64,000 bases of DNA from Psychrobacter immobilis (GTDB lineage Bacteria > Pseudomonadota > Gammaproteobacteria > Pseudomonadales > Moraxellaceae): NCBI RefSeq assembly GCF_904846065.1, contig NZ_CAJGZV010000001.1, forward strand, positions 744,001 to 808,000, given 5' to 3'. The position numbers were made by a program, and so were the translations under genes. Of this stretch, positions 19,229 through 27,709 are shown one piece after another. Position 1 is the first letter of the stretch. Each line of letters starts with the position of its first letter. The notes beneath the pieces were generated by a model, which was not told the DNA's origin, did not search any database, and saw only the letters and a program-made list of their open reading frames with translations.

Positions 19229-20392
19229 ATGAACAATTCAAAAGCAATCCTATCAGTATTACTGTTCACACTCAGCGTCAGTAGTGCGCCTGTGTTGTAT
19301 GCTGCGCCTAATGAAGCCATTGATAGCACCTCAGACATGCAAAGTCGTAGTGTTGAGGATTTGGTAGCGATTGCCAAAGCGGGCGAGTCTAATGAAGCGC
19401 TCAATGACGCTGTATTGGGTAATGATGCAATCAATGATGCCATTTTAGGTAATGAGGCGATCAACCCTAATGCGGCTAATAATGAGGCAACAGTTGGGTC
19501 AACAGCCGAAAATCCTTCTCCTATACAGTCAAATGCACCCAGTGTCGATGCCGATAAGCTCATATTAAATAATCCTGTCGTTGATCAGGCTAATATTCTA
19601 AATCCGCAAGAAAAACAGCGTCTAGAGGCGCAGCTTAGAAATATTTATCAGCAAGGTCTTGCGCAAGCAGCGGTGGTTATCGTTCCTACGACCAATGGTG
19701 TTCCTATCTTTGACTATGCTCTACAAGTAGCTGAGAAGTGGCAGCTGGGCAATAAAGACATCGATGATGGCTTACTCATGGTAGTCGCCGTCAATGACCG
19801 CGATACGTACATTTTGACGGGTTATGGACTAGAGGGTGTCTTACCAGATGCTGCCGTCAATCGTATTATTCGTGAAGATATCACGCCGTTATTTAAGCAA
19901 AATAACTATGGCGCTGGAATAATAGCTGGCGTTGACGCACTCAAAACGCGGCTGACTGCTGATCCTGAGGTATTGGCTCGTGCTGATGCGCAAGCAGCCG
20001 AGCGTAGTGCACAACAAAGTTCAGACGAGCTACCATCGCCCATATTTTTATTCATTATGGCAATGATATTTGGAAGCTTTATTACCAGTATTTTTGGTCG
20101 TGTATTTGGTTCTATTATTACTGCTGGTGGGTTTTTTGCGGGATCGTTAGCCTTAGGTGGTGGTTTTTTTATGACCGTTATTATGGCTATATTCTTATGG
20201 CTATTTTTGATTTCACGAGGTGGCGGCGGTGGTGGTAAAGGTGGATCTGGCGGCGGTCGTAGAGGCGGCGGTATGATATTCCTACCTGGTATGGGCGGTG
20301 GCGGTGGCTCTGGAGGTGGTGGTTTCGGCGGCGGCGGCTTCGGTGGTGGAGGCGGCGGTTTTGGCGGCGGCGGTGCTGGTGGCTCGTGGTAG
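19229..20392 (+). CDS. TPM-domain (YgcG-like) membrane protein with glycine-rich tail
   Basis: 387 residues. N-terminal signal peptide (cleavage near LYAAP), a ~70-residue Asn/Ala/Glu-rich linker, then the TPM domain at about residues 110-245: VVDQANILNPQEKQRLE, a VVIVPTTNG strand and DDGLLMVVAVNDRDTYILTG. One or two membrane segments follow near residues 275-330. The tail is almost pure Gly/Ser, encoded by GGC/GGT repeats (about 20217-20389). The same layout is seen in YgcG-like proteins next to lemA. TPM domains have been linked to phosphatase activity and photosystem repair in plants; the bacterial role is unclear. Confidence 0.88.
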   Translation: MNNSKAILSVLLFTLSVSSAPVLYAAPNEAIDSTSDMQSRSVEDLVAIAKAGESNEALNDAVLGNDAINDAILGNEAINPNAANNEATVGSTAENPSPIQSNAPSVDADKLILNNPVVDQANILNPQEKQRLEAQLRNIYQQGLAQAAVVIVPTTNGVPIFDYALQVAEKWQLGNKDIDDGLLMVVAVNDRDTYILTGYGLEGVLPDAAVNRIIREDITPLFKQNNYGAGIIAGVDALKTRLTADPEVLARADAQAAERSAQQSSDELPSPIFLFIMAMIFGSFITSIFGRVFGSIITAGGFFAGSLALGGGFFMTVIMAIFLWLFLISRGGGGGGKGGSGGGRRGGGMIFLPGMGGGGGSGGGGFGGGGFGGGGGGFGGGGAGGSW

Positions 20393-20466
20393 ACGCTTGG
20401 TAGATGCTTAAGTAAAAACAGATACTAAACGACCGTCAGCAATGACGTATTTGAGGAAATAGTAAA

Positions 20467-20991
20467 ATGTCAGAAAACAACGCGTCAAATCCCAGTTTTG
20501 CCCGCTGGTGGCGTCAAGTCTTATTTATTCCTATATTGCATAGTAAATGGTTAACAGCAGCAGCCAAAGCACGTTTGACAGACGAGGTGACCCGTGCAGA
20601 GCGAGGGCATCGCGGTGAGGTGTTTTTGATTGTAGAAAACCATCTGCCGATTCAAGAGGCGTACTATATTGGCTGTCGCGAACGTGCGATTGAGCTGTTT
20701 AGTGAGTATCGAGTTTGGGATACTGAAGAGAATACGGGCGTCTTGGTGTATGTCAATATTTGCGAGCATCAGTTAGAGATCGTAGCTGATCGTGGTATCA
20801 GTGCTCATGTCAGCCCCACCGTTTGGCGGGCGATGTGTGATAAGGCTGTGTCAGGTATTGCCAATCAAAAAACCGAAGAAAGCCTGGCTGAATTGTTAGA
20901 TGAAGTTGGGCAAGTGCTGCGTCAGTATTATCATTTGGAGCAGGATCCAGCGGGTAACGAGTTGTCTGATACTGTGGTGTTTTTGAAGTAA
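20467..20991 (+). CDS. TPM-domain protein, soluble short form
   Basis: 174 residues without a signal peptide. The TPM fold appears as AAKARLTDEVTRAERGHRGEV, followed by RAIELFSEYRVWDTEENTGV, a VLVYVNICEHQLEIVADRGI strand pair and a C-terminal helix. It is the usual second TPM gene after a LemA/YgcG pair (COG3762-like), 74 bases downstream of the glycine-rich paralogue and probably co-transcribed. Function not established. Confidence 0.85.
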   Translation: MSENNASNPSFARWWRQVLFIPILHSKWLTAAAKARLTDEVTRAERGHRGEVFLIVENHLPIQEAYYIGCRERAIELFSEYRVWDTEENTGVLVYVNICEHQLEIVADRGISAHVSPTVWRAMCDKAVSGIANQKTEESLAELLDEVGQVLRQYYHLEQDPAGNELSDTVVFLK

Positions 20992-21142
20992 CGTTGATGA
21001 GGCAGTCTGATGGCTTGTTATTTTGCTAGCATCATGTTCTTTTATAGGGTTTCGGCATCAATTACAATATAATAGCGCCTCTAGAAATCGAGGGTGACTG
21101 ATATATTGCTCAAGCGTATATACAGACTTTGCATTTATAAAG

Positions 21143-21194
21143 GCACTTCTCAAAAGCACTTCTCAAAAGCACTTCTCAAAAGCACTTCTCAAAA
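21143..21194 (+). repeat. Four perfect copies of a 13-bp tandem repeat
   Basis: The unit GCACTTCTCAAAA occurs four times without a mismatch (21143-21155, 21156-21168, 21169-21181, 21182-21194), with a decayed fifth copy after it. It lies in the leader of the adenine deaminase gene, 35 bases before the start codon. Confidence 0.95.
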
Positions 21195-21228
21195 GTACTC
21201 TACTACAAAAAGCCGTCACTGGAATCCT

Positions 21229-22227
21229 ATGATTGATTTAATAAAGAAATTACCAAAAGCTGAGCTGCATTTACATATTGAAGGCTCACTAGAACCTGAG
21301 CTGATGTTTAGATTGGCCAAAAAGAACCAGATAGAGATTCCCTATAAAAACATAGAAGATGTGCGCAACGCCTACAACTTCACCAACTTGCAAACCTTTT
21401 TAGATATCTACTATGCAGGCGCAAATGTCCTGATCACTAAAGATGATTTTTATGATTTAACGTGGGAATATATACTTAAGTGTGTTGAAGACAACGTCAT
21501 TCACACAGAGATATTTTTTGACCCGCAGACGCATACTGAACGAGGCATACCTTTTGAAGTGGTGATAACAGGTATCAAAGAAGCGCTTGCAGATGCCAAA
21601 GAAAAATATGGTATCACCTCTTGTATTATCATGTGTTTCCTAAGGCATTTATCACAAGAAGAAGCGTTTGAGACCTTAGAGCAAGCACTGGTATTCAAAG
21701 ATGACATCATCGGTGTCGGTCTTGATTCATCAGAGCTGGGCAATCCACCATCGAAATTCAAAGATGTCTTCAAAAAAGCTAAAGAAGCAGGTTTTAAGCT
21801 GGTCGCCCATGCTGGTGAAGAGGCAGATTTTTCGTACATTTACGAAGCACTGGACTTATTAAATATCAATAGAATTGATCATGGTGTGCAATCGATAACA
21901 AGCCCAGAATTGATGCAAAGACTGAAAGATGAGCAAATGCCGCTGACCGTTTGCCCGAACTCAAATATTGAGCTGAAAGTCTTTGATCATTACAAAGAAC
22001 ACAATATCAAAGAGCTATTAGATTATGGTCTAAATATCACCATAAACTCAGACGACCCAGCCTATTTCAAAGGTTATATGAATCAGAACTTTATAAATAT
22101 ATGCGAAAATTTACCGCTAACAGAAGATGATGTTGTTACTTTGGTAAAGAACTCCTTTAATGCCTCATTTATTAGTGATGAATTAAAAGCAGCATATTTG
22201 GCGAAAGTTGATCTGGTACTAAAGTAA
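21229..22227 (+). CDS. Adenine deaminase (adenosine deaminase superfamily)
   Basis: 332 residues from the ATG at 21229, where homologous proteins begin (MIDLIKKLPKAELHLHIEGS). A longer frame from a GTG at 21094 would translate the 13-bp repeats and is less likely. Metal and catalytic motifs are complete: HLH near residue 15, HAGEEADF, RIDHGVQ and SDDPAYF. The segments FFDPQTHTERGIPFEVV and SELGNPPSKF are typical of the adenine-deaminase subgroup (Aah1-like, as in Pseudomonas) rather than true adenosine deaminase. It would convert adenine to hypoxanthine in purine salvage. Substrate is inferred from subgroup motifs. Single gene with a strong terminator downstream. Confidence 0.88.
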   Translation: MIDLIKKLPKAELHLHIEGSLEPELMFRLAKKNQIEIPYKNIEDVRNAYNFTNLQTFLDIYYAGANVLITKDDFYDLTWEYILKCVEDNVIHTEIFFDPQTHTERGIPFEVVITGIKEALADAKEKYGITSCIIMCFLRHLSQEEAFETLEQALVFKDDIIGVGLDSSELGNPPSKFKDVFKKAKEAGFKLVAHAGEEADFSYIYEALDLLNINRIDHGVQSITSPELMQRLKDEQMPLTVCPNSNIELKVFDHYKEHNIKELLDYGLNITINSDDPAYFKGYMNQNFINICENLPLTEDDVVTLVKNSFNASFISDELKAAYLAKVDLVLK

Positions 22228-22255
22228 ATCAACTATGATTAGATTTTAGTACCCG

Positions 22256-22296
22256 AGGCTTAACGGTTGATATCAATCGTTAAGCCTTTTCTTTTT
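22256..22296 (+). terminator. Terminator after adenine deaminase
   Basis: Arms AGGCTTAACGGTTGAT and ATCAATCGTTAAGCCT pair over 16 positions with one G-T pair, followed by TTTTCTTTTTT. Confidence 0.85.
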
Positions 22297-22355
22297 TACA
22301 CGGTATGCTTTTTAGGTTCAAGCGACTTAGGTGCAAGTAACTTAGGTTCAGGCGA

Positions 22356-23156
22356 CTAGAGCGCAGTGATTTTCTGGATTAATAACGGCATAATCACACC
22401 AGCTTTTTCTGCTAAGGTGATATCCACAATAGTATTCGGCGTTGGATTGGGATTTATCTCAATAATTTTGGCACCATTTTGCTTCGCTAACTGTGCGAGT
22501 CCAGCGGCAGGATAGACGAGACTGGAGGTGCCAATACTGATAAATACCTCGCAGTTCGCCGCCGCATCTTCTGCCGTTTGCCATGCTTGTACTGGTAATG
22601 CTTCGCCAAACCAAACGATATCTGGTCTGATATAGCCATCGCAATGGCGACAGGTCATCAGTGTGTCATCAAAATTGATTGTATCCTCGCTATGATACGA
22701 ACCCCTCGATTGACTTTGGCAGACTGTTTCGCATTGACTACAGCGGTTATGCCACAGATTGCCATGCAAATGAGTTACCGTACTGCCAGCTTGCTCATGT
22801 AAATCATCAACATTTTGAGTGATAAGTGTTAATGATTGATTGGACGACTGAGTATGGTATTGCCACTGCGCTAGGGCAAAATGTGCAGGATTCGGTTTTT
22901 TATCTGCGACCAATTGCCTGCGCCATTGATACCATGACCACACCAGTTTTGGATCACGAGTGAACGCCTCAGGTGTCGCCAATTCTTCCACACCATAGTT
23001 TTCCCACAAGCCTGTTTGCTTATCTCGGAAAGTTGGAATGCCACTTTCTGCTGAAATCCCTGCACCCGTTAAGATGCAAATATGCTGTTTGGATGTCAAT
23101 AATTTAGCAGCAAGTTCTACTTCTGCTATTAACGCTGGTGATAATTCTGCTAACAT
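22356..23156 (-). CDS. cobB: NAD-dependent protein deacylase, Sir2 family
   Basis: 266 residues. Rossmann-fold NAD site GAGISAESGIPTFR at residues 31-44, then TQNVDDLHEQAG and the catalytic histidine in HLHGN. The zinc ribbon has two Cys pairs (CSQC and CRHC), followed by IRPDIVWFGEALP and IGTSSLVYPAAGL. It removes acyl groups from lysine using NAD and releases nicotinamide. The Ala-xx-Tyr/Arg pair that marks desuccinylases (sirtuin 5 type) is not evident: the segment after GLW reads ENYGVEELATPEAF, while YQWRR occurs further on. The acyl preference is therefore open. It is transcribed divergently from the next gene, with only 35 bases between the start codons. Confidence 0.93.
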   Translation of the reverse strand: MLAELSPALIAEVELAAKLLTSKQHICILTGAGISAESGIPTFRDKQTGLWENYGVEELATPEAFTRDPKLVWSWYQWRRQLVADKKPNPAHFALAQWQYHTQSSNQSLTLITQNVDDLHEQAGSTVTHLHGNLWHNRCSQCETVCQSQSRGSYHSEDTINFDDTLMTCRHCDGYIRPDIVWFGEALPVQAWQTAEDAAANCEVFISIGTSSLVYPAAGLAQLAKQNGAKIIEINPNPTPNTIVDITLAEKAGVIMPLLIQKITAL

Positions 23157-23191
23157 GAGCCAACCCTTGCTAATAATGGATATCTCTTCTA

Positions 23192-23560
23192 ATGATAGAT
23201 GGAATTTGGTGGCTTGTCATATTGTTTGCTGTTATTGCCGCTTTATGGTTGTTGGCAAAGTCACGCGGCGTAAAAGTGGGTGAGACAATTCATAATAAAT
23301 CGTCTAAAAGCGTGAAAAAACCTATTAATGACGATTTGCAAAAAACATCCGTGCTGATCAAACAGTATTTTCCTGATTATCGAGTCACACGCAAGACCAA
23401 TCATTTATTGCTCAGTAAACAAGATAAAAAAATTGCAATGATTACGATGGATAAGAAAATTGCTTCAGGTCAGCGCCTGTTGGGTAACGTGCCCGTGATT
23501 AATTATCATCGTGTGCCTAACCGTGCCCAGCTAGCGGCTAATTTGCAGCAAGCAGAATAG
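23192..23560 (+). CDS. Small membrane-anchored protein of unknown function
   Basis: 122 residues. One N-terminal membrane helix (IWWLVILFAVIAALWLLA, residues 5-22) followed by a basic soluble domain. The second half has alternating hydrophobic strands (HLLLSKQDKKIAMITMD) and a conserved-looking NYHRVPNRAQLAANL end. I do not recognise the family. Topology suggests an inner-membrane protein with the domain in the cytoplasm. The start codon lies 35 bases from that of the divergent sirtuin gene, so the two promoters must overlap. Confidence 0.7.
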   Translation: MIDGIWWLVILFAVIAALWLLAKSRGVKVGETIHNKSSKSVKKPINDDLQKTSVLIKQYFPDYRVTRKTNHLLLSKQDKKIAMITMDKKIASGQRLLGNVPVINYHRVPNRAQLAANLQQAE

Positions 23561-24157
23561 GCGAGTGTTATAAGCAAAATGCCTATCATATAAGAGAACT
23601 GTTTATCAATAGACGAGCACGCACGGCGAAATCCGCAAATATTTTGAGCGCGGGGTTGATGTATATTTGAGATTTAGGGTGCTACTAGGGAAGGATGAAA
23701 CAAATATTATAAATACGATGATTGGTGCGCTCGGCGGGAATCGAACCCACGACCCTCGGCTTCGGAGACCGATACTCTATCCAACTGAGCTACGAGCGCA
23801 TAATAACAATGGCGTACGGTATTATCAACATCATGCCTAAACGAGCGTTATGAGCAGTAAAGATGTCGAAAAATAAAGACCGCTTAGTCTAACAAATAAA
23901 ATCCATAAAGCCAATGAATGAAGACAGTGATTGATGTTTTTTAAGAAAAAACAGGATAGTCATTAAACAGGCATGGCAATCTACCTGCCTTTTCCCTTAT
24001 AATGACAGGGAGAATTCATATTTATAATCACCGATTACAAGTGTGCTAGTACGCGGGATGGCTGTTTGCTATTGATAACTATTTGGTTGTCAAAGGAGGA
24101 CAAGCAGAATGTCTGAGCCGTATGAGCCTTTGTATATGTAATAAGAGAACGTGACGA
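23561..24157. other. Intergenic region around tRNA-Arg
   Basis: About 600 bases whose only recognised gene is the tRNA-Arg on the minus strand. Upstream of the cytochrome gene an AAAGGAGGACAAG stretch at 24093-24106 looks like a ribosome binding site but is about 55 bases before the ATG. No small frame follows it convincingly. Confidence 0.5.
23723..23799 (-). tRNA. tRNA-Arg (anticodon CCG)
   Basis: 77 nt on the minus strand with encoded CCA. The acceptor stem GCGCTCG/CGAGCGC is perfect, discriminator base A. The D arm is AGCTCAGTTGGATAGAGT. The anticodon loop CTCCGAA gives anticodon CCG (reads CGG), and the T arm is GTGGGTTCGATTCCCGC. Confidence 0.96.
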
Positions 24158-24790
24158 ATGAGAAAAGTAGTTATGTTATCGGCAGCTGCCATTCTAGGAA
24201 TCGCTAGTATCGCGGTGAGCCAAGCTGAAAGTGTTGTAGACACTCCTGTAACTGTTTCTGATGTAGCAGCGGCGCAGGAAGTGGTAGCAAATGCGCCTGA
24301 GCAGTTGGGTGATGATACCCAAGCTGCTGCAGATACGACTGATGGCGATGCACCTGCCGCAGAAACTGCCGCTGCCGCACCTGCGGTTGATGAAGAGCCT
24401 ATTCCGCAAGATACGCCGCAAGTGCAAAAGCTGATTGCTTTGTATCCTAACTTAATTGCTCGCATTCAGCCAGTTGCTAAAGTGTGCTTTGAAGACGATG
24501 AAGTTTGTGATGTGACGGCACGTGCCGCTGGCCCATCAGCTGGTGATGGTCCTCGTGATGGCAAAGCAGTATACAATGCTGTATGTCAGACTTGTCATGC
24601 GGCAGGTCTACTTGGCTCACCAATCTTAGGTGACGCTGGTGCATGGGGACCACGTATCTCCAAAGGTAAAGAAACATTATATACTCATGCTATCAATGGT
24701 TTTAACGCCATGCCTGCTAAAGGTGGCGCTGATATCCCTGATGAAGAAGTTCAAAACGCTGTCGATTATATGGTTGGTGAAGCAAGCTAA
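24158..24790 (+). CDS. Cytochrome c5-type c-type cytochrome
   Basis: 210 residues. Signal peptide (cleavage near SQAES), then an Ala/Pro/Asp-rich linker of about 60 residues. The haem domain follows: CQTCH at residues 143-147 binds haem covalently and GFNAMPAKGG carries the axial methionine. The pattern fits the class I, c5 subgroup, periplasmic electron carriers between respiratory complexes. A pair of Cys (VCFEDDEVCD, about residues 110-117) before the haem domain may form a disulfide. A strong terminator follows, so the gene stands alone. Confidence 0.9.
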   Translation: MRKVVMLSAAAILGIASIAVSQAESVVDTPVTVSDVAAAQEVVANAPEQLGDDTQAAADTTDGDAPAAETAAAAPAVDEEPIPQDTPQVQKLIALYPNLIARIQPVAKVCFEDDEVCDVTARAAGPSAGDGPRDGKAVYNAVCQTCHAAGLLGSPILGDAGAWGPRISKGKETLYTHAINGFNAMPAKGGADIPDEEVQNAVDYMVGEAS

Positions 24791-24835
24791 TAGTATTGAA
24801 TATCTGGCTAAGCCTTTTACCCTATATATCAGTGG

Positions 24836-24871
24836 AGCGCCTATTTCATTAAATGAGATAGGCGCTTTTTT
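24836..24871. terminator. Terminator after the cytochrome c5 gene
   Basis: 15-bp stem AGCGCCTATTTCATT/AATGAGATAGGCGCT with one G-T pair, then TTTTTT. It is nearly the same sequence as the terminator at 30904-30944. Confidence 0.85.
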
Positions 24872-25022
24872 AATGATGAGTATTATCAATACGGTACTTC
24901 TAAGGCATTACAGTTGAAATTCATCGACACTAGCCTCACTTTATGACACTACACAGTATCTTCTGTCTGTTTATATTCTAAAAACATTTTTACATAAATT
25001 TATAACCAATAAAGAGGTTTTC

Positions 25023-25985
25023 ATGTCTGAGGTACCAGCACTTGCTATCCAGAATTTATCCAAAACCTATAGCAATGGGTTTTCGGCACTCAAAGATGTC
25101 AGTTTAACCGTCCCGCAAGGAGGTTTTTTTGCGTTGCTGGGGCCAAATGGTGCTGGTAAATCAACCATGATTGGTATTATTAGCTCGCTTTTTAAACCAA
25201 CCACTGGCAGCGTAAAGATCTTTGGCACCGACTTACTAGAGAATCCGTCTGTCGCTAAACAGTATCTTGGTATCGTCCCACAAGAGTTTAATTTTAATAT
25301 GTTCGAAAAAGTCGAAGATATTTTGATTACACAGGCCGGTTACTTTGGCATTCCTGCCAAAGAAGCACGCCCACGGGCAAAACGATTATTAATGGCGCTA
25401 GGTCTATGGGACAAGCGCAATAGCAAGTCACGTGAGCTATCAGGTGGTATGAAGCGCCGGTTGATGATTGCAAGGGCGCTGATTCATAAGCCAAAATTAT
25501 TGATTTTGGATGAGCCAACCGCTGGGGTAGATATCGAGTTACGCCGCTCTATGTGGGAGTTTATGCAGCAGATTAATATCGAAGAAAACACCACGATTAT
25601 TCTGACGACTCATTATCTTGAAGAAGCGGAGCAGCTGTGCAAACGCATTGCGATTTTGGATCATGGTGAGATTCGTATTAATACTGAGATGAAGGACTTG
25701 CTAGCGCAGCTATCGGTTGAGACCTTTGTGTTTGATTTGGAGACACCGCTTACGCGTCAATTGGTTTTGGCAGGAGTGACAGACACATCGCAGCCTGATG
25801 ATCAGACGCTTGAAGTCACACTGACTGAAGGCGAATCGTTGAATGGTGTTTTTGACCAGTTATCTGAGCAAGGTATCACGGTAGCCAGTATGCGTAATAA
25901 AGCCAATCGACTAGAAGAGCTATTTATGCGCTTAGTAGACAAAAATATCCAAAGTGCAGACAGCATGAAGGAGGCAGGATTGTGA
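25023..25985 (+). CDS. yadG: ABC-2 type exporter, ATP-binding subunit (YadG-like)
   Basis: 320 residues. Complete ABC ATPase: Walker A GPNGAGKST, a Q-loop in IVPQEFNF, signature LSGGMKRRL, Walker B KLLILDEPTAGVD and the H-loop TTHYLEEAEQLC. The C-terminal ~90 residues are the extra domain typical of this subfamily. It powers the permease encoded by the next gene; the four-base overlap of stop and start indicates translational coupling. Substrate unknown. The yadG name rests on overall similarity of both subunits to E. coli YadGH. Confidence 0.88.
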   Translation: MSEVPALAIQNLSKTYSNGFSALKDVSLTVPQGGFFALLGPNGAGKSTMIGIISSLFKPTTGSVKIFGTDLLENPSVAKQYLGIVPQEFNFNMFEKVEDILITQAGYFGIPAKEARPRAKRLLMALGLWDKRNSKSRELSGGMKRRLMIARALIHKPKLLILDEPTAGVDIELRRSMWEFMQQINIEENTTIILTTHYLEEAEQLCKRIAILDHGEIRINTEMKDLLAQLSVETFVFDLETPLTRQLVLAGVTDTSQPDDQTLEVTLTEGESLNGVFDQLSEQGITVASMRNKANRLEELFMRLVDKNIQSADSMKEAGL

Positions 25986-26788
25986 GTCAAGAAATGATAG
26001 ATCCTAATAAAACTATGTCATGGAATAAAAAGTGGATTGCTTTTCGCACCATTTTGTTAAAAGAGGTTCGCCGAATTCTGCGTATTTGGCCACAGACCTT
26101 GCTGCCACCAGTGATTACGATGAGTCTCTATTTTGTCATCTTCGGTAAGATGATTGGCTCGCGTGTCGGTGAAATGGGCGGCGTACCATACATGCAGTTT
26201 ATCGTGCCTGGCCTCATTATGATGTCGATTATTACCAACAGTTACTCCAATGTGGTATCAAGCTTCTTTAGTGCTAAGTTCACCTCCAGTATCGAGGAGC
26301 TATTGGTCTCTCCCGTATCCAAACATGCGATTTTGATGGGCTATATTAGTGGGGGTATCTTTCGTGGACTGGCCATTGGTATCATCGTTTCGATAGTCGC
26401 ACTATTTTTTACCGACCTTGGCATTGAACATTTATTTGTGACGGTATTTACGGTACTGGGTACGTCTATCTTATTTTCACTTGGTGGCTTTATCAACGCC
26501 GTGTTTGCTCGCTCATTTGATGATATTTCTATCATTCCAAGTTTTGTGCTTACGCCATTGACTTATCTAGGTGGTGTGTTTTACTCGATGGAAAACTTGT
26601 CACCATTTTGGCAAAATATCTCACTATTAAATCCTATCGTTTATATGGTGAACTCATTCCGTTACGGTATTCTTGGTTATTCTGATGTGAATGTCTGGTA
26701 TTCAATGGCGGCTATTTTTGTCTTCTGTGCGGTATTCTATACCATCGCTTATCGTTTACTCAGTAATGGCTCACGTGTGCGCTTGTAG
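25982..26788 (+). CDS. yadH: ABC-2 type exporter, permease subunit (YadH-like)
   Basis: 268 residues starting with GTG, which overlaps the ATPase stop. Six hydrophobic segments are expected; visible cores include TLLPPVITMSLYFVIFG and FIVPGLIMMSIITNSYS. The ABC-2 signature region EELLVSPVSKHAILMGYISGG is present, and the FVLTPLTYLGGVFYSM segment lies near residue 185. Inner-membrane half-transporter that probably dimerises. The exported substrate cannot be told from sequence. Confidence 0.88.
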   Translation: MSQEMIDPNKTMSWNKKWIAFRTILLKEVRRILRIWPQTLLPPVITMSLYFVIFGKMIGSRVGEMGGVPYMQFIVPGLIMMSIITNSYSNVVSSFFSAKFTSSIEELLVSPVSKHAILMGYISGGIFRGLAIGIIVSIVALFFTDLGIEHLFVTVFTVLGTSILFSLGGFINAVFARSFDDISIIPSFVLTPLTYLGGVFYSMENLSPFWQNISLLNPIVYMVNSFRYGILGYSDVNVWYSMAAIFVFCAVFYTIAYRLLSNGSRVRL

Positions 26789-26826
26789 ATTAGTTTGTAA
26801 AATGTAGCTTGTCACCTTATTATAAG

Positions 26827-26851
26827 AGTCCAACATTGTTGGGCTTTTTTT
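26827..26851 (+). terminator. Terminator after the ABC exporter operon
   Basis: 8-bp stem AGTCCAAC/GTTGGGCT (one G-T pair) with a short loop and seven T residues. The first possible start of the next gene (26852) lies directly behind the T run. Confidence 0.75.
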
Positions 26852-27709
26852 ATGAAAATTTTTTTTGTCAGAAGTATGAGTAAGGCTTTTACAGCCACTT
26901 TATTGAGTACAATCACGAGCATTGCCATCGCAGCGCCACTTGCGGCAATGGATGATTATGATTGGGTCGTCATGGAGACGCCTGTAGATCCTGCAACGTA
27001 TAAGTATGATTGCCATAATGACTACAAATATGAAACTTATGATGCGCTACAAAACTGTCTGTATAACTTGAGGGAAGATGCAGATAATGCGCTTAGTAAG
27101 CAATGGAATATCAGCGATAAAGTCTTTAGAGAGAGAAATGCCATTTATATCAAAGTCGCTAATCGGAAAAATCCACTAGTATTTGTTGACTACTCGAGCC
27201 CTTATGAGGAGGATTTCAATCCTTATTATTCGCTACAAGACTACAATAAATCACGGAAATTACTGACAATACATCAAAGATTTTATGAAGGAGAGAGCTT
27301 GACGGTAGTTAATTTGATTACTGGGTTTTGGCAAGATTTTAGTCTCAGAAAGCTAAGTATCTCTCCTGATATGAGATATATAGTCGGTTTTGAAAGTGAA
27401 ATGGGAGCGACGGAACACGTCAATATTTTGGAGCGACAAGATAGCGGTTACTATGAAGGCTACTATAAACAAGTCTATAGCAGTAGTGACGATTCAAAAA
27501 ACTACGACAATCATAAAAAGTTTTATCAAGCAGATAAAGCACAGCAGGTTTATGATAGCGAAATCTTTACTTGGGTAAATGATGATAAGTTTTATGCAGA
27601 TTCTTTTTATAAGTTGAATGAAGCGGATTCAGCGGCTTTTAGAGTACGATATACCTTTATTAAAAATGCCTCAACGGATAAGTGGCAACTGTATGAAGGT
27701 AGTAGGTAA
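26852..27709 (+). CDS. Secreted protein of unknown function, paralogue array gene 1
   Basis: 285 residues with a signal peptide ending near AIAAPLAA. The ATG at 26876 (MSKAFTATLL) is an equally good start, because 26852 abuts a terminator T run. The mature part is acidic and Tyr-rich. Features shared with the next two genes are a pair of Cys near residues 55 and 70, a WNISDKVFRERNAIYIKVAN block, a PLVFVDY block, a central TVVNLITGFWQDF block and a C-terminal FRVRYTFIKNAS end. The strand-rich pattern could be a beta-propeller-like or lipocalin-like fold, but I recognise no family. Periplasmic or secreted location is inferred. Adjacent genes are only 0-30 bases apart, so the three probably form an operon. 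Confidence 0.8.
   Translation: MKIFFVRSMSKAFTATLLSTITSIAIAAPLAAMDDYDWVVMETPVDPATYKYDCHNDYKYETYDALQNCLYNLREDADNALSKQWNISDKVFRERNAIYIKVANRKNPLVFVDYSSPYEEDFNPYYSLQDYNKSRKLLTIHQRFYEGESLTVVNLITGFWQDFSLRKLSISPDMRYIVGFESEMGATEHVNILERQDSGYYEGYYKQVYSSSDDSKNYDNHKKFYQADKAQQVYDSEIFTWVNDDKFYADSFYKLNEADSAAFRVRYTFIKNASTDKWQLYEGSR

Noticed and set aside
21143..21194. Possible CRISPR-like repeat
   Set aside because: Units are only 13 bases and directly adjacent, without spacers; this is a tandem repeat.
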